In this document: positions 56,531 through 64,000 of the stretch, piece after piece
Position numbering within the stretch: the stretch's first letter is position 1
Layout: each line of letters starts with the position of its first letter
Source: Perkinsus marinus ATCC 50983
Taxonomy: Eukaryota > Perkinsozoa > Perkinsida > Perkinsidae
DNA: 64,000 nucleotides
NCBI RefSeq assembly: GCF_000006405.1
Contig: NW_003217015.1
Coordinates: forward strand, 765,106-829,105
Direction of reading: 5' to 3'
Program-made: the position numbers and the translations under genes
Notes under the pieces: generated by a model
What the model saw: the letters and a program-made list of their open reading frames with translations, nothing else
Told to the model about the DNA's origin: nothing
Databases searched by the model: none

Positions 56531-56945
56531 TGATTCACGATAGCTCAGAGGAAGAAGGAACTGGAGAGGAGAGACTGTATGGATTCTATTCTGGCTAGTC
56601 GGAAAGACTACGGATTTATCAAGAAAACTTGCGGCACGCTTCTAATTCGAATAAGTCCACGTTTGTTAGATGTTAGATCTGCTTTCATCAGACATCAACA
56701 TCACGACGCGTGTGCGGTTGAAAGTGGTTTCGCCGATTCTCTTGAATATGTCGACTGTAGTGCGCGGCATGTGATGACCGAGAGTGCGAAAGGTCTATTC
56801 CCATCGAACATTGCCCACATGCTGCTTACGGGTGCCCGGGAGTATTAGATTCCTCCCATAATGGTGGCGTTGTTAACGAGCATCCATCACTGGGAGAATC
56901 CAAGTACCAGAGAGTACAACGCTAGCGTGCGTGTTATTATTAACG

Positions 56946-57002
56946 TTGCACCGTTAAGAGGACCGTCTCGGTAGCCTCGAGTCGAGGCTACCGACGGTGC
57001 AA
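56946..57002. repeat. nested inverted repeat (hairpin)
   Basis: The inner arms are CGGTAGCCTCGA at 56969-56980 and its exact complement at 56982-56993 around one G. The outer arms are TTGCACCGT at 56946-56954 and ACGGTGCAA at 56994-57002. The two arm pairs nest, with a 14-nt bulge on the left side only. It could form a cruciform in DNA or a stem in RNA. Confidence 0.85.
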
Positions 57003-57398
57003 TTCGCGTTTGATTCTTCGATCAGCGGTCTGCAGCTTTTCGGGCGTGCGCTTTTTTCGTTCGAATCCTGCCGCTCGGGGCTAGGGGATTAAGTCTCTAC
57101 TAGCGTTTAGGAGCCCCAGAAACATGTAACTAGCTTTGATGTGCTTGCCTAGGTTTACCCTTCCCGACAAGGCAAGGAGGGGAGCGACATCTTTTTGGAT
57201 AGCGAATTTTGCCTTAGCTGGTCGTTTCTCGTTGGGGGGCGTTAGCTTAGGTATGTCCTGGGGGATTCATTATGAAGGCCTATGTTTGCCCGGGTTGGCA
57301 AAACTGAAGCTTTCAGGTGTGGTTGTTCCTGCCTTCCCGAGGGAGGAATTTGGATGCTCGTAGCGTCGTCATGAATTCTTTTTGGTGGTAGAAGCTAC

Positions 57399-57419
57399 AT
57401 TTTCTCTCACTTAGTCATT
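57399..57419 (+). promoter_or_regulatory. candidate spliced-leader acceptor before the carrier ATG
   Basis: A T/C-rich run (CATTTTCTCTCACTTAG) ends in AG six bases before the ATG. Dinoflagellate and perkinsid mRNAs are known to receive a trans-spliced leader at such sites; assignment here is inference. Confidence 0.4.
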
Positions 57420-58388
57420 ATGTCAGCTCCCGCCGCATCTGCGACAACTACTCCCGCTCCGGTATCCGCTCAGGCTGCCGCTTTGGAGCAGCAGCGTAAG
57501 CAGCTCTCTGCTTCTGACGTCCTCGGCAAGGCCACCGCAGCCGCCTTCCGTGGTGGTATTGCTGGTGCCTCTGCCCAGGTCGTTAACGTGTTCGCCCTTA
57601 TGTGGATGCGTACCACTATGAACTATCAGTATCGTTATGGTGGTCACCTCGGTGAGGTCCTCAAGAAGCTCTATTCTGAGGGCGGTGTTCCTCGATTCTA
57701 CCGTGGTCTCGTCCCTGCATTGATCCAAGCCCCCATGTCCCGTTTCGGTGATACTGCTGCCAACGTTGGTGTGTTGGCCCTTTTGGATAACACTCAGGCC
57801 ACCCAAAACATGCCCATCGGTGTGAAGACTGCTTTCGCGTCTTGTGGTGCCGCATGCTTCCGTGCTTTCCTCATGCCTATTGATGCTTGGAAGACCACCA
57901 AGCAGGTCGAGGGTGAGGCTGGTATGAAGGTTCTCATCAATAAGGTGAAGACTCACGGTATCACGAATTTGTGGCATGGTACTCTCGGTGCCATGGCCGC
58001 CACCTGGGTTGGCCATTACCCGTGGTTTGTCACCCATAACACTTTGAACGCTCACTTGCCTGAATTCAACTTCAAGCATGGCAAGTACGTTCGTAATGCC
58101 CTACTAGGTTTCTGCTCATCCTTCGTGTCCGATTGCATTTCGAACTCCCTTAGGGTGCTCAAGACCACTAAGCAGACTTCCCAGGTACCTCTGAGCTACC
58201 CTCAGGCTGTTAGGGACATCGTCGCTAAGGACGGTTATGCTGGTCTTTTCGGTCGTGGTCTTGCTACCCGTATTATCACCAACGGTATGCAGGGTATGTT
58301 CTTCTCTGTCATGTGGAAGGCCTTCCAGGAGACTCTTGATAACAGGGCTAAGGAGAAGCAGCGTCAGGCCCTTCTCAAGTCTGCGTAA
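57420..58388 (+). CDS. divergent mitochondrial carrier family protein
   Basis: The 322-residue protein, in one exon, has three carrier-like repeats of about 90 residues after an Ala/Pro-rich start (residues 1-30). The middle repeat has a full carrier signature, FLMPIDAWKTTKQVEG (PxDxxK, near residue 152). The corresponding places in repeat 1 (NVFALMWMRTTMNYQY) and repeat 3 (SNSLRVLKTTKQTSQ) lack the Pro and acidic residue. The second half of repeats is recognisable (GGVPRFYRGLVPALIQAP; ITNLWHGTLGAMAATWVGHY; GYAGLFGRGLATRIITNGM). Codon choice is strongly biased (GGT, GCT/GCC, CGT, AAG), unlike neighbours, which suggests high expression. The substrate is unknown. It probably sits in the mitochondrial inner membrane; other organelle membranes are possible because the gating signature is incomplete. 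Confidence 0.85.
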   Translation: MSAPAASATTTPAPVSAQAAALEQQRKQLSASDVLGKATAAAFRGGIAGASAQVVNVFALMWMRTTMNYQYRYGGHLGEVLKKLYSEGGVPRFYRGLVPALIQAPMSRFGDTAANVGVLALLDNTQATQNMPIGVKTAFASCGAACFRAFLMPIDAWKTTKQVEGEAGMKVLINKVKTHGITNLWHGTLGAMAATWVGHYPWFVTHNTLNAHLPEFNFKHGKYVRNALLGFCSSFVSDCISNSLRVLKTTKQTSQVPLSYPQAVRDIVAKDGYAGLFGRGLATRIITNGMQGMFFSVMWKAFQETLDNRAKEKQRQALLKSA

Positions 58389-58389
58389 G

Positions 58390-58730
58390 ATGGAAAAACT
58401 GCATTAGCAGACTGCCTCTTCGGACTCCGTTCCAAGTTGTGTCGTGAGTCCATATGATGAAGGCATTCGAGGATGGTGTTTAGCAATATTGTCGGTTTTC
58501 GGCTGGTCTCGTTCACACTTATGATGCCCTCCTGGAATAATTATCCTATCGTAGTGAAGAGTTGTGTTAATGAGTGTTACACTTGGGGAAGGATAGTGGA
58601 GATTGTCATTTCAATTTGATGGGGTCGTTTGTTCGGATCATGTGGGTTCGATCTCCTCAGGCATTCGCGAATTAGGTTTGTCGTTTTCAATGTTCTTTTA
58701 GACATGTGATGTCAGACTTTGCAGTTCATC
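58390..58730. other. intergenic
   Basis: A short head-to-tail gap between the carrier and the nuclease genes. A B-box-like GGTTCGATCTC occurs near 58646 without a foldable tRNA around it. Confidence 0.4.
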
Positions 58731-59897
58731 ATGCCTCCCAAACGGTCGCTGGCAGGTCTTGACAAGGGGAAGAAGGAATGGGCGTACAAGGTGATAACGG
58801 AGATTCCAGGACAAACGGAGGCTTTCGTGGTGGACGGCTTTGGTGTGCCTGTTAGACTGAGGCAAGATAGTCGGACATACTTCTTAACACACTTCCATGG
58901 AGATCATACTTGGGGTCTCACCAAGGGCTTCTGTAGGGGTACTATATACTGTTCTCCTATCACGGCTGAGCTGGTAATACAAGTCATCGGTGTTGACCCC
59001 TCTCGAGTGGTGAAGTTGGAGCTGGGTGAGCCTACCGAAATAGCAGGAATTAAAGTGACCTGTATAGATGCCAATCATTGTCCGGGAGCAGTCATGTTCC
59101 TCTTCTGTGGCACTGGAGGCTGGACGGGTCTGCATACGGGAGACTTCCGAGCTTCTGCTGCTTTGTTGAAGACTGTACCGGCGTATGGTGTCATCAATAC
59201 GGTGTGGCTTGATACTACGTATTCGGATAGGAGATTCGTTCACCCATCGAGGGAAGAAGCTCTAGATATGATTTCCAGAATTGTCACTAAAGAGAATGAG
59301 CCTGGTACGATGTTCGTTGTCGGCGGGTATAGGTTGGGGAAAGAATCTTGTGCAGTGCGGATAAGCGAAGTTCTGGGGAAGAAAATTTTCGTACCGAAAA
59401 AAAGACGCAAAATTATGGAGATATGTGGCGCCATTCCAGAGAAGTTGATAGCAGAGAAGGAAGACTATGGAGTGGTCTTCGATGCGATGGGCCGGGTCGG
59501 GAGCTCGCCGGATTCCCTGGCCGACTTTCTTGATGCCGGTTACTCTAAGGTGGTTGGATTCCGTTGCACTGGGTGGACTCGGAAGGAATCTTGTTGGCGC
59601 AGTAGTAAATTTCCAGGCTGTGTGCTGTACTCCATACCATACAGTGAACATAGCTCCTTCACAGAACTAGTAGAGTTCCTCAAGCATGTACAGCCGAGGA
59701 GGGTCATAGGGACAGTGGGGAGAAGCCTGGTTGATCGAGAGGCTCAGGTTACAGCCGTTGCTGGAGGTATCATGCTCCCTGAGCATCGAGGAAGGCTAGA
59801 GAGCTACTTCTATGGTAAGCCTAGGAAAGCTGTGAAGTGTAACGCGAGTGAACGAAGTGAATTAACGACTGTTATCGATTTGACCAGTGATGAATGA
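58731..59897 (+). CDS. SNM1/PSO2-type DNA cross-link repair nuclease
   Basis: This is a metallo-beta-lactamase/beta-CASP 5' exonuclease of the DCLRE1 family, which trims cross-linked or blocked DNA ends. The start is the ATG at 58731 (MPPKRSLAGLDKGKKEW). Metal-site motifs are complete: FLTHFHGDHTWGLT (HxHxDH), CIDANHCPGAVMFLFCG (His), LHTGDFRAS (Asp). The beta-CASP part holds WLDTTYSDRRFVHPS, VVGGYRLGKESCAVRISE and LYSIPYSEHSSFTELVEFL (His). At 388 residues it is the catalytic module alone, without the N-terminal zinc-finger part of animal SNM1A. The last residues, TVIDLTSDE, are acidic and match a SUMO-interacting motif. Two basic stretches near the N-terminus may aid nuclear import. Confidence 0.92.
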   Translation: MPPKRSLAGLDKGKKEWAYKVITEIPGQTEAFVVDGFGVPVRLRQDSRTYFLTHFHGDHTWGLTKGFCRGTIYCSPITAELVIQVIGVDPSRVVKLELGEPTEIAGIKVTCIDANHCPGAVMFLFCGTGGWTGLHTGDFRASAALLKTVPAYGVINTVWLDTTYSDRRFVHPSREEALDMISRIVTKENEPGTMFVVGGYRLGKESCAVRISEVLGKKIFVPKKRRKIMEICGAIPEKLIAEKEDYGVVFDAMGRVGSSPDSLADFLDAGYSKVVGFRCTGWTRKESCWRSSKFPGCVLYSIPYSEHSSFTELVEFLKHVQPRRVIGTVGRSLVDREAQVTAVAGGIMLPEHRGRLESYFYGKPRKAVKCNASERSELTTVIDLTSDE

Positions 59898-59899
59898 TA

Positions 59900-61010
59900 G
59901 TTTCTAATTTCCGAACTGTGGCGTTTCTCTGTTTTGGGCTCAGGAGGAGAGTCCCCTTGTGAGATCCGTTACGAGCCTTCCTTGGAGTAGTATTGGAATA
60001 TGTCTTTGGCCTCCTCAGTTGAGCTTGGGTGTTTCCTCACTAAGTAAAGAAGTTTATATGAGAATTCGGGTAGAAGTGTACAGAAACCAACAAGAACTTC
60101 CCAAAATTTCATCGGAATTCACATGGTGTCACCAACACATGTAGTTAACCATATACATATTACCTTACACTATCTTAAACTGTGGCACTATGTTGACTCA
60201 TACCTTCCGTGCGGAGGTAGACCTGTGTGACGTATTGATCCGTAACAGCTCCTCCAGAGGCGGAGCTTGTGTGCTACTATCATGCTGGGTTTTGGCTTCA
60301 CCAAAGCCTTTGGTCCAAATGGTATAGAACTATCGTATTCATGTTTGTAGATATCAATCACCTTGTACGTAGTTCTAAGTATCTTGGGTTGGGTGACCAC
60401 GTCTCGTGATTCCGAGACCATGTGCATGCGTGCAGATTATCCGTATCAATTACGGGTTTGATCCCTAGGTTGAACGATGGAAACTTTTTTGATCGCCGTC
60501 GCCTACCTGGTGATGGCTAAGACTTTCGCGAGTATATTCTCTCTCAATATGTACCCGATGCGAATCAGCACCATTCTGCACTTGCTGGCATACAAGAGGT
60601 ATAAGACTGTTTGATGTACCTCTTCACTACATCTAGGCTCTGTCGAAGTGTCAGCCTGGAGCACCACTTTGTTAGCGCGAAATTTCAAGTTCTCTTACGC
60701 TCATTATGCTCCTTAGTGCCGTCGTGGTCTACTCTTCGGGAGTACAGAATGTCACTCCTGTTATACTCATGCGTGATTAGGGGGTTGTCCCCGAATTGTG
60801 TGCAGGCATTCTCCTGTTGTCCAAGCTGAAGCAGTTCTTGTGTAGACCTTGTCCCGATTCGGTGCTTCTGAACCAGACTAGACTCACCTGAAGTACCTTC
60901 GTGGGCTAGCCTTAGAGAACTTCAGGCTCAAGTAGCATTCTATGGTAGAGGAATTTTTCCGATGTTAATATGAATCCAGATTGGTATGGTATTTTTATTG
61001 CTTTTCTCAT
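59900..61010. other. intergenic, no gene recognised
   Basis: About 1.1 kb with short ORFs on both strands (for example 60188-60427 minus and 60611-60829 plus) that lack domains. A degenerate B-box-like GGGTTTGATCCC occurs near 60449. No repeat of note. Confidence 0.45.
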
Positions 61011-61038
61011 CAGCCTTCTTCATTTTCCTCCGACTTAG
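61006..61038 (+). promoter_or_regulatory. candidate spliced-leader acceptor before the amino-acid transporter
   Basis: A pyrimidine-rich tract with CATCAG and CGACTTAG ends at an AG five bases before the ATG at 61041. The frame upstream of that ATG has no other start codon, which fits a short leader. Trans-splicing is inferred from the presumed lineage. Confidence 0.4.
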
Positions 61039-61040
61039 TG

Positions 61041-62387
61041 ATGGTCGAACAGGCGGATGCCGTGGTTGAGTTGTCGCCCTCATCTAAGACTGACAGCGAC
61101 TGTACTGTGAAGGAGTCCAAACCTACTGGCAACAATTTCAAGTGGTGGGATGTGCTAGCTGAGGGCTCTGAAGCCGCGGCTGCGTTCAGCCTTATGAAGG
61201 GTACCCTTGGTGCTGGTGCACTGGCCGTTCCTTACACTATGTACGGTGCTGGTATCATAGCTGGCACTATTTTACTTTGTGCCATGTGCTTCTTTACATT
61301 CCTTTCTGTCGAGATGATCGTCAGGGCACAGGATATCGCACAGAAGGATACCTATGAGGACCTTGTGGAAATGCTCTTCGGGAAGAAATTGGGATGGATT
61401 TTCCAAATAGGCTTATTCCTTTTCTGTTTTGGTACTGCCGCTGCATACATCGTGACGATCTATGATATATTCAACCCTGTGTTCGTCGCTGCCTTTGGTT
61501 CCAACCCTGATACATGGTACGGAATAATGTTCGTGGATAGGGTCTATTTCAGCACTCTAGTCACGGTCGTTATACTACTGCCAATATCACTCCTAAAGGG
61601 CATAGGTTCCATCAGGTACCTCACTATGGCGGGTTCTGTGGGAGTGTGCTTCCTGGCTATCACAGCTATCTATACTCTCTCTCGTTACGGTGTCTCGGAT
61701 GCCTTTGATGTGGATACTGCATGGACCCCTATCAATGCGGGGTCTCTCATGTCTGCCTTCAGTACGTACATCTTTGCTTTCTCAAGTCAACCGAACGTAC
61801 CAGAGATTTACGTTGGCCTGTCGAACCGGAAGCCGTCTGCTATGAGGAGGGTCACTGCTGTGTCTATGATCGTCAGTGTAATTGTCTACCTTATGGTAGG
61901 CATCCTATTCTTCGTCAACTTCGGAGATGATATCGCCTCCAGTGTTCTCATCAGTTTGAGTCCAATGATCCAGTCTGGTGACCCTATGGTATGCATCGCT
62001 TTCATTCTAATGGGCGTTGCTATCATTGGCTGTTTTCCTCTCAATATCTACCCTGTGAGGACGACTATATTGTATTCGTTGGACCCTAAGAAGCATCGAA
62101 CCATCATTGGTATAGTCATCGCTACTTTAACGGTGGCTCTGTCCTTCGCAGTGGCGGTCGCCTTGCCTGATGTAAATATGATTCTGGGTCTTGTCGGAGC
62201 CATCGCAGGGTCCATCGTCTGCTTCTTGGGTCCTGGGGCTTTCAATATCGTTCTTGCCAAGGGCAAGGGGAGCATATATGCCTGGAAAAACTGGTGGTAC
62301 TGGTTGATGATCGTGGTCGGTTTGGTATCCCTTGTACTCGGTACCTGGGTTTCTCTAGTTGGTGTTATCGATTTCTACAGCAAGTAA
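61041..62387 (+). CDS. amino-acid transporter, AAAP/SLC38 type
   Basis: The 448-residue polytopic protein, in one exon, has eleven hydrophobic segments. The family signature in helix 1 is AAAFSLMKGTLGAGALAVPY (substrate-binding GxGxLxxP type). It is followed by CAMCFFTFLSVEMIVRAQ, IGLFLFCFGTAAAYIVTIYD, YFSTLVTVVILLPISLLKGI, STYIFAFSSQPNVPEIYVGL (the helix-6 F-x-x-N-x-P motif), MIVSVIVYLMVGILFFVNFG, GVAIIGCFPLNIYPVRTTIL, AFAVAVALP-like helix 9 and a C-terminal pair ending GTWVSLVGVIDFYSK. Such proteins move neutral or cationic amino acids with protons or Na+ across plasma or vacuolar membranes. The ATG at 61041 is chosen because no upstream ATG is in frame. The polar N-terminal 40 residues are short and acidic. 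Confidence 0.92.
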   Translation: MVEQADAVVELSPSSKTDSDCTVKESKPTGNNFKWWDVLAEGSEAAAAFSLMKGTLGAGALAVPYTMYGAGIIAGTILLCAMCFFTFLSVEMIVRAQDIAQKDTYEDLVEMLFGKKLGWIFQIGLFLFCFGTAAAYIVTIYDIFNPVFVAAFGSNPDTWYGIMFVDRVYFSTLVTVVILLPISLLKGIGSIRYLTMAGSVGVCFLAITAIYTLSRYGVSDAFDVDTAWTPINAGSLMSAFSTYIFAFSSQPNVPEIYVGLSNRKPSAMRRVTAVSMIVSVIVYLMVGILFFVNFGDDIASSVLISLSPMIQSGDPMVCIAFILMGVAIIGCFPLNIYPVRTTILYSLDPKKHRTIIGIVIATLTVALSFAVAVALPDVNMILGLVGAIAGSIVCFLGPGAFNIVLAKGKGSIYAWKNWWYWLMIVVGLVSLVLGTWVSLVGVIDFYSK

Positions 62388-62389
62388 CT

Positions 62390-63430
62390 ATTCGTAATGC
62401 TGATGAGCATCTCGTTGATGTACTGTCACATCAACATTACTGAGAGACTCTCCATTTTTCACCGAGTAACTACGGTTCCTCTGATCTTTCATAAATAACT
62501 CCTGAACTGATGATGCATTCAGCCGTCCAGTAGTAGACAGTGTCGTCATTGAGCTATCTCTTACTAGTAACACAGCTAAGGCTTTCGAAGGCTGCTGTTG
62601 TTATCATTGTTCTGCTGTCGTCGCCTTTGTGGCTGACGCATAGAAGGCGCTGGCTAAGTGCCGTGCACCCTCAGAGTTTTCCTCTTGTTGTTGTTGAGAA
62701 TGATGTTGTCGTTCTTAACACGACCATTTTCACAACACTCTTATCATCTCTGTCTACTGTCCTGCGATGATGTCTGTAATACTTCATTAATATTTCTGTC
62801 CATTCTTCTTCTTCTCTACCATCGTTGGGCGAGGATCATACTAGTGTACGCAACGGCATCCGCTGTGGGTCCTTGAGGCTCACAAGCAATGTGCTTTCGC
62901 TGACTTGGCGGTCCTCGCTGGATGGCTAACATAATGTTATTAATGATACACGTAGTAATAGGAAACCTCAACAAGAAGAGCTGTGGTCGCTGCTCATTGT
63001 AACCTCAGAGTAAGGGAGCAATCCTATGTTCGGCGGTTGTTGTTGTTGTACTGTAGCACAATATGTGTTCCATATTACTTCCATTCCTACAGCTTAACTT
63101 CGCATAAGGGTTGCGTTCGTGACTGTTATTTTTCTGGGAGTTGGGATAATTATCGGTGATCTGAGCTAGCATTGATGAATCGATGGTGGTCGAAGTTGTG
63201 AAGAGGATAGAGAGCATCCATTCCTGGACTTACTTGGCCTGGGGCATATCAGTACGTTGCATGCTGCCATTGGGAGGCTTTTATCCAGTGTGTATGGTTT
63301 TCCCCTACGTATGGTGAGGACAACATAGAGAAAAGCGTGCGGTGTTATTGGATATGAATATGCTATATCATGAGCAGTTTGTTATTGATAAATGCGGCTA
63401 TTTCGTTCTAAGAAAACCTCTTCTACTGTT
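62390..63430. other. intergenic, nothing recognised
   Basis: About 1 kb, TTG/GTT-rich near 62590-62730. Small ORFs have biased leucine/serine content but no domain. The 5' region of the next gene should lie at its right end. Confidence 0.45.
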
Positions 63431-64000
63431 ATGGACCAACAGGGAGGAGGTGGAAGTATCTACTCTGTAGAGGGCAGGTAGTGTTGGTGAGATGCGTTGT
63501 GGAGGACCTGTGCTATGGCTAGGGCCTCCTCACTGGAGCATAGGCGTGCTGTAGGGGATACTGCGATGATGCGTGTTACTAATAGGGGGTCTACAAGTAG
63601 GACGTGGTTCCTCAGACTGAACTCTAGTCGCTGCATAGGTACTCTCAATGGTACTGGTGAAGTGAAGAATAGTGGTCTTAGTGACCCTCCTGAATGGGAT
63701 GCTTTCCCGTTACCACCACCAAGGGGCAAAGGCGCTTTGATAAGGTCGTTTCCTGATACGACCGATGTTCCCATAGGATTAGTGGAGATTACGGTATATC
63801 AGGTGGGACGTGTCAGCTGTGTCTCTATTGCCCTGGACACTCCGCATCCCTTTAAAACTACATGACTGCAAGAATCCTAAAAATGGACAGCTATACTGTA
63901 GTAGAAGTGTGACTATTTAGCCTTACACCGATAGAGAGGTGTAGGTAAGTGGGATGCCGTTCTCTACGACAAGTTGAACCGTCACGAGTTGTGGGCTCGA
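63431..64000 (+). CDS. 5' part of an unknown gene, running off the window
   Basis: The ATG at 63431 gives MDQQGGGGSIYSVEG. A 45-nt GT-AG intron (63478-63522) joins in frame to RASSLEHRRAVGDTAMMRV, followed by GSTSRTWFLRLNSSRC, SDPPEWDAFPLPPPRGK and DVPIGLVEITVYQ. The frame ends at about 63863 unless a second intron starts at a GT near 63802. Pro- and Gly-rich, no recognised domain. Confidence 0.45.

Larger units (their letters stand above)
56535..57419. other. divergent intergenic region with hairpin and tRNA-like T-loop
   Basis: The region separates the anion transporter (-) from the carrier gene (+). It contains the nested inverted repeat at 56946-57002 and a B-box-like GTTCGAATCC near 57060 without a pairing T-stem. 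A plus-strand ORF at 57136-57363 has no signature. A pyrimidine-rich run and AG just before 57420 may be a trans-splice acceptor. Confidence 0.45.

Noticed and set aside
57423-58079. 218-residue minus-strand ORF
   Set aside because: It is the antisense of the codon-biased carrier gene; biased codon use often leaves the opposite strand open.
58719-58730. upstream in-frame extension of the SNM1 frame
   Set aside because: It would need a TTG start; the ATG at 58731 is four codons downstream and fits.
60981-61040. 20-codon upstream extension of the SLC38-type frame
   Set aside because: No ATG is in frame there, and a pyrimidine-rich AG site lies within it.
1-64000. CRISPR array, bacterial operon or rRNA genes
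   Set aside because: No regularly spaced repeats, Shine-Dalgarno-led gene runs or rRNA signature were seen; exons and GT-AG introns show a eukaryote.

Overview
The window reads as nuclear DNA of a protist with small, densely packed, intron-rich genes. The best guess is an alveolate close to Perkinsus. The basis is a mix of flagellate and microtubule genes (alpha-tubulin acetyltransferase, formin), a transporter of the chloroquine-resistance-transporter (CRT) family, many introns of only about 35-60 nt with GT-AG ends, a few long uninterrupted genes, and pyrimidine-rich AG sites just before some start codons that look like spliced-leader acceptors. The taxon is an inference; no rRNA or spliced-leader gene is present to confirm it.

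Layout. 1-2600 (+): exons of a coiled-coil protein that starts before the window. 2.7-4.9 kb: mostly unresolved. 5.3-6.8 kb (+): a UbiA-type prenyltransferase of the UBIAD1/MenA branch. 7.0-8.6 kb (+): a Pumilio-family RNA-binding protein in one exon. 8.8-10.1 kb (+): a SAC3/GANP/THP3-like protein in three exons. 10.5-11.8 kb (-): alpha-tubulin N-acetyltransferase. 12.4-13.9 kb (-): an unrecognised type I membrane protein. 16.2-17.3 kb (-): a Rab-like small GTPase. 17.7-19.6 kb (-): an LTR-retrotransposon pol remnant (fossil). 20.0-23.0 kb (-): a WDTC1-like WD40+TPR protein. 23.1-25.3 kb (-): weak secreted-protein exons. 25.4-27.0 kb (-): a CRT-like transporter. 27.3-29.1 kb (-): unresolved membrane-protein exons. 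29.6-32.3 kb (-): a NIF/FCP-type phosphatase. 32.8-34.1 kb (-): an ABHD1/3-type hydrolase. 34.6-41.9 kb (+): UTP10/HEATR1. 42.3-43.5 kb (+): a HemK/PrmC methyltransferase. 43.65-47.8 kb (+): a formin. 47.8-53.4 kb (+): a Ser/Pro-rich block running into a protein kinase. 54.9-56.5 kb (-): a DASS/SLC13-like carrier. 57.4-58.4 kb (+): a divergent mitochondrial-carrier-family protein. 58.7-59.9 kb (+): an SNM1/PSO2-type DNA repair nuclease. 61.0-62.4 kb (+): an AAAP/SLC38-type amino-acid transporter. 63.4 kb to the end (+): the start of an unknown gene.

The genes are a housekeeping mix (ribosome biogenesis, translation-factor methylation, mRNA control, cytoskeleton, membrane transport, DNA repair) without operon logic. 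The most unusual signals lie in the introns. A dispersed repeat of about 90-100 bp fills most of one UTP10 intron and occurs again ahead of the SAC3-like gene, as expected for an introner-type element. One UbiA-gene intron carries tRNA-like A-box and B-box motifs. Two strong inverted repeats (a 41-bp palindrome in the WDTC1-like gene and a nested hairpin upstream of the carrier gene) are not explained by any gene. Exon boundaries were worked out by eye from reading frame, GT-AG ends and family similarity; none was tested by alignment software.
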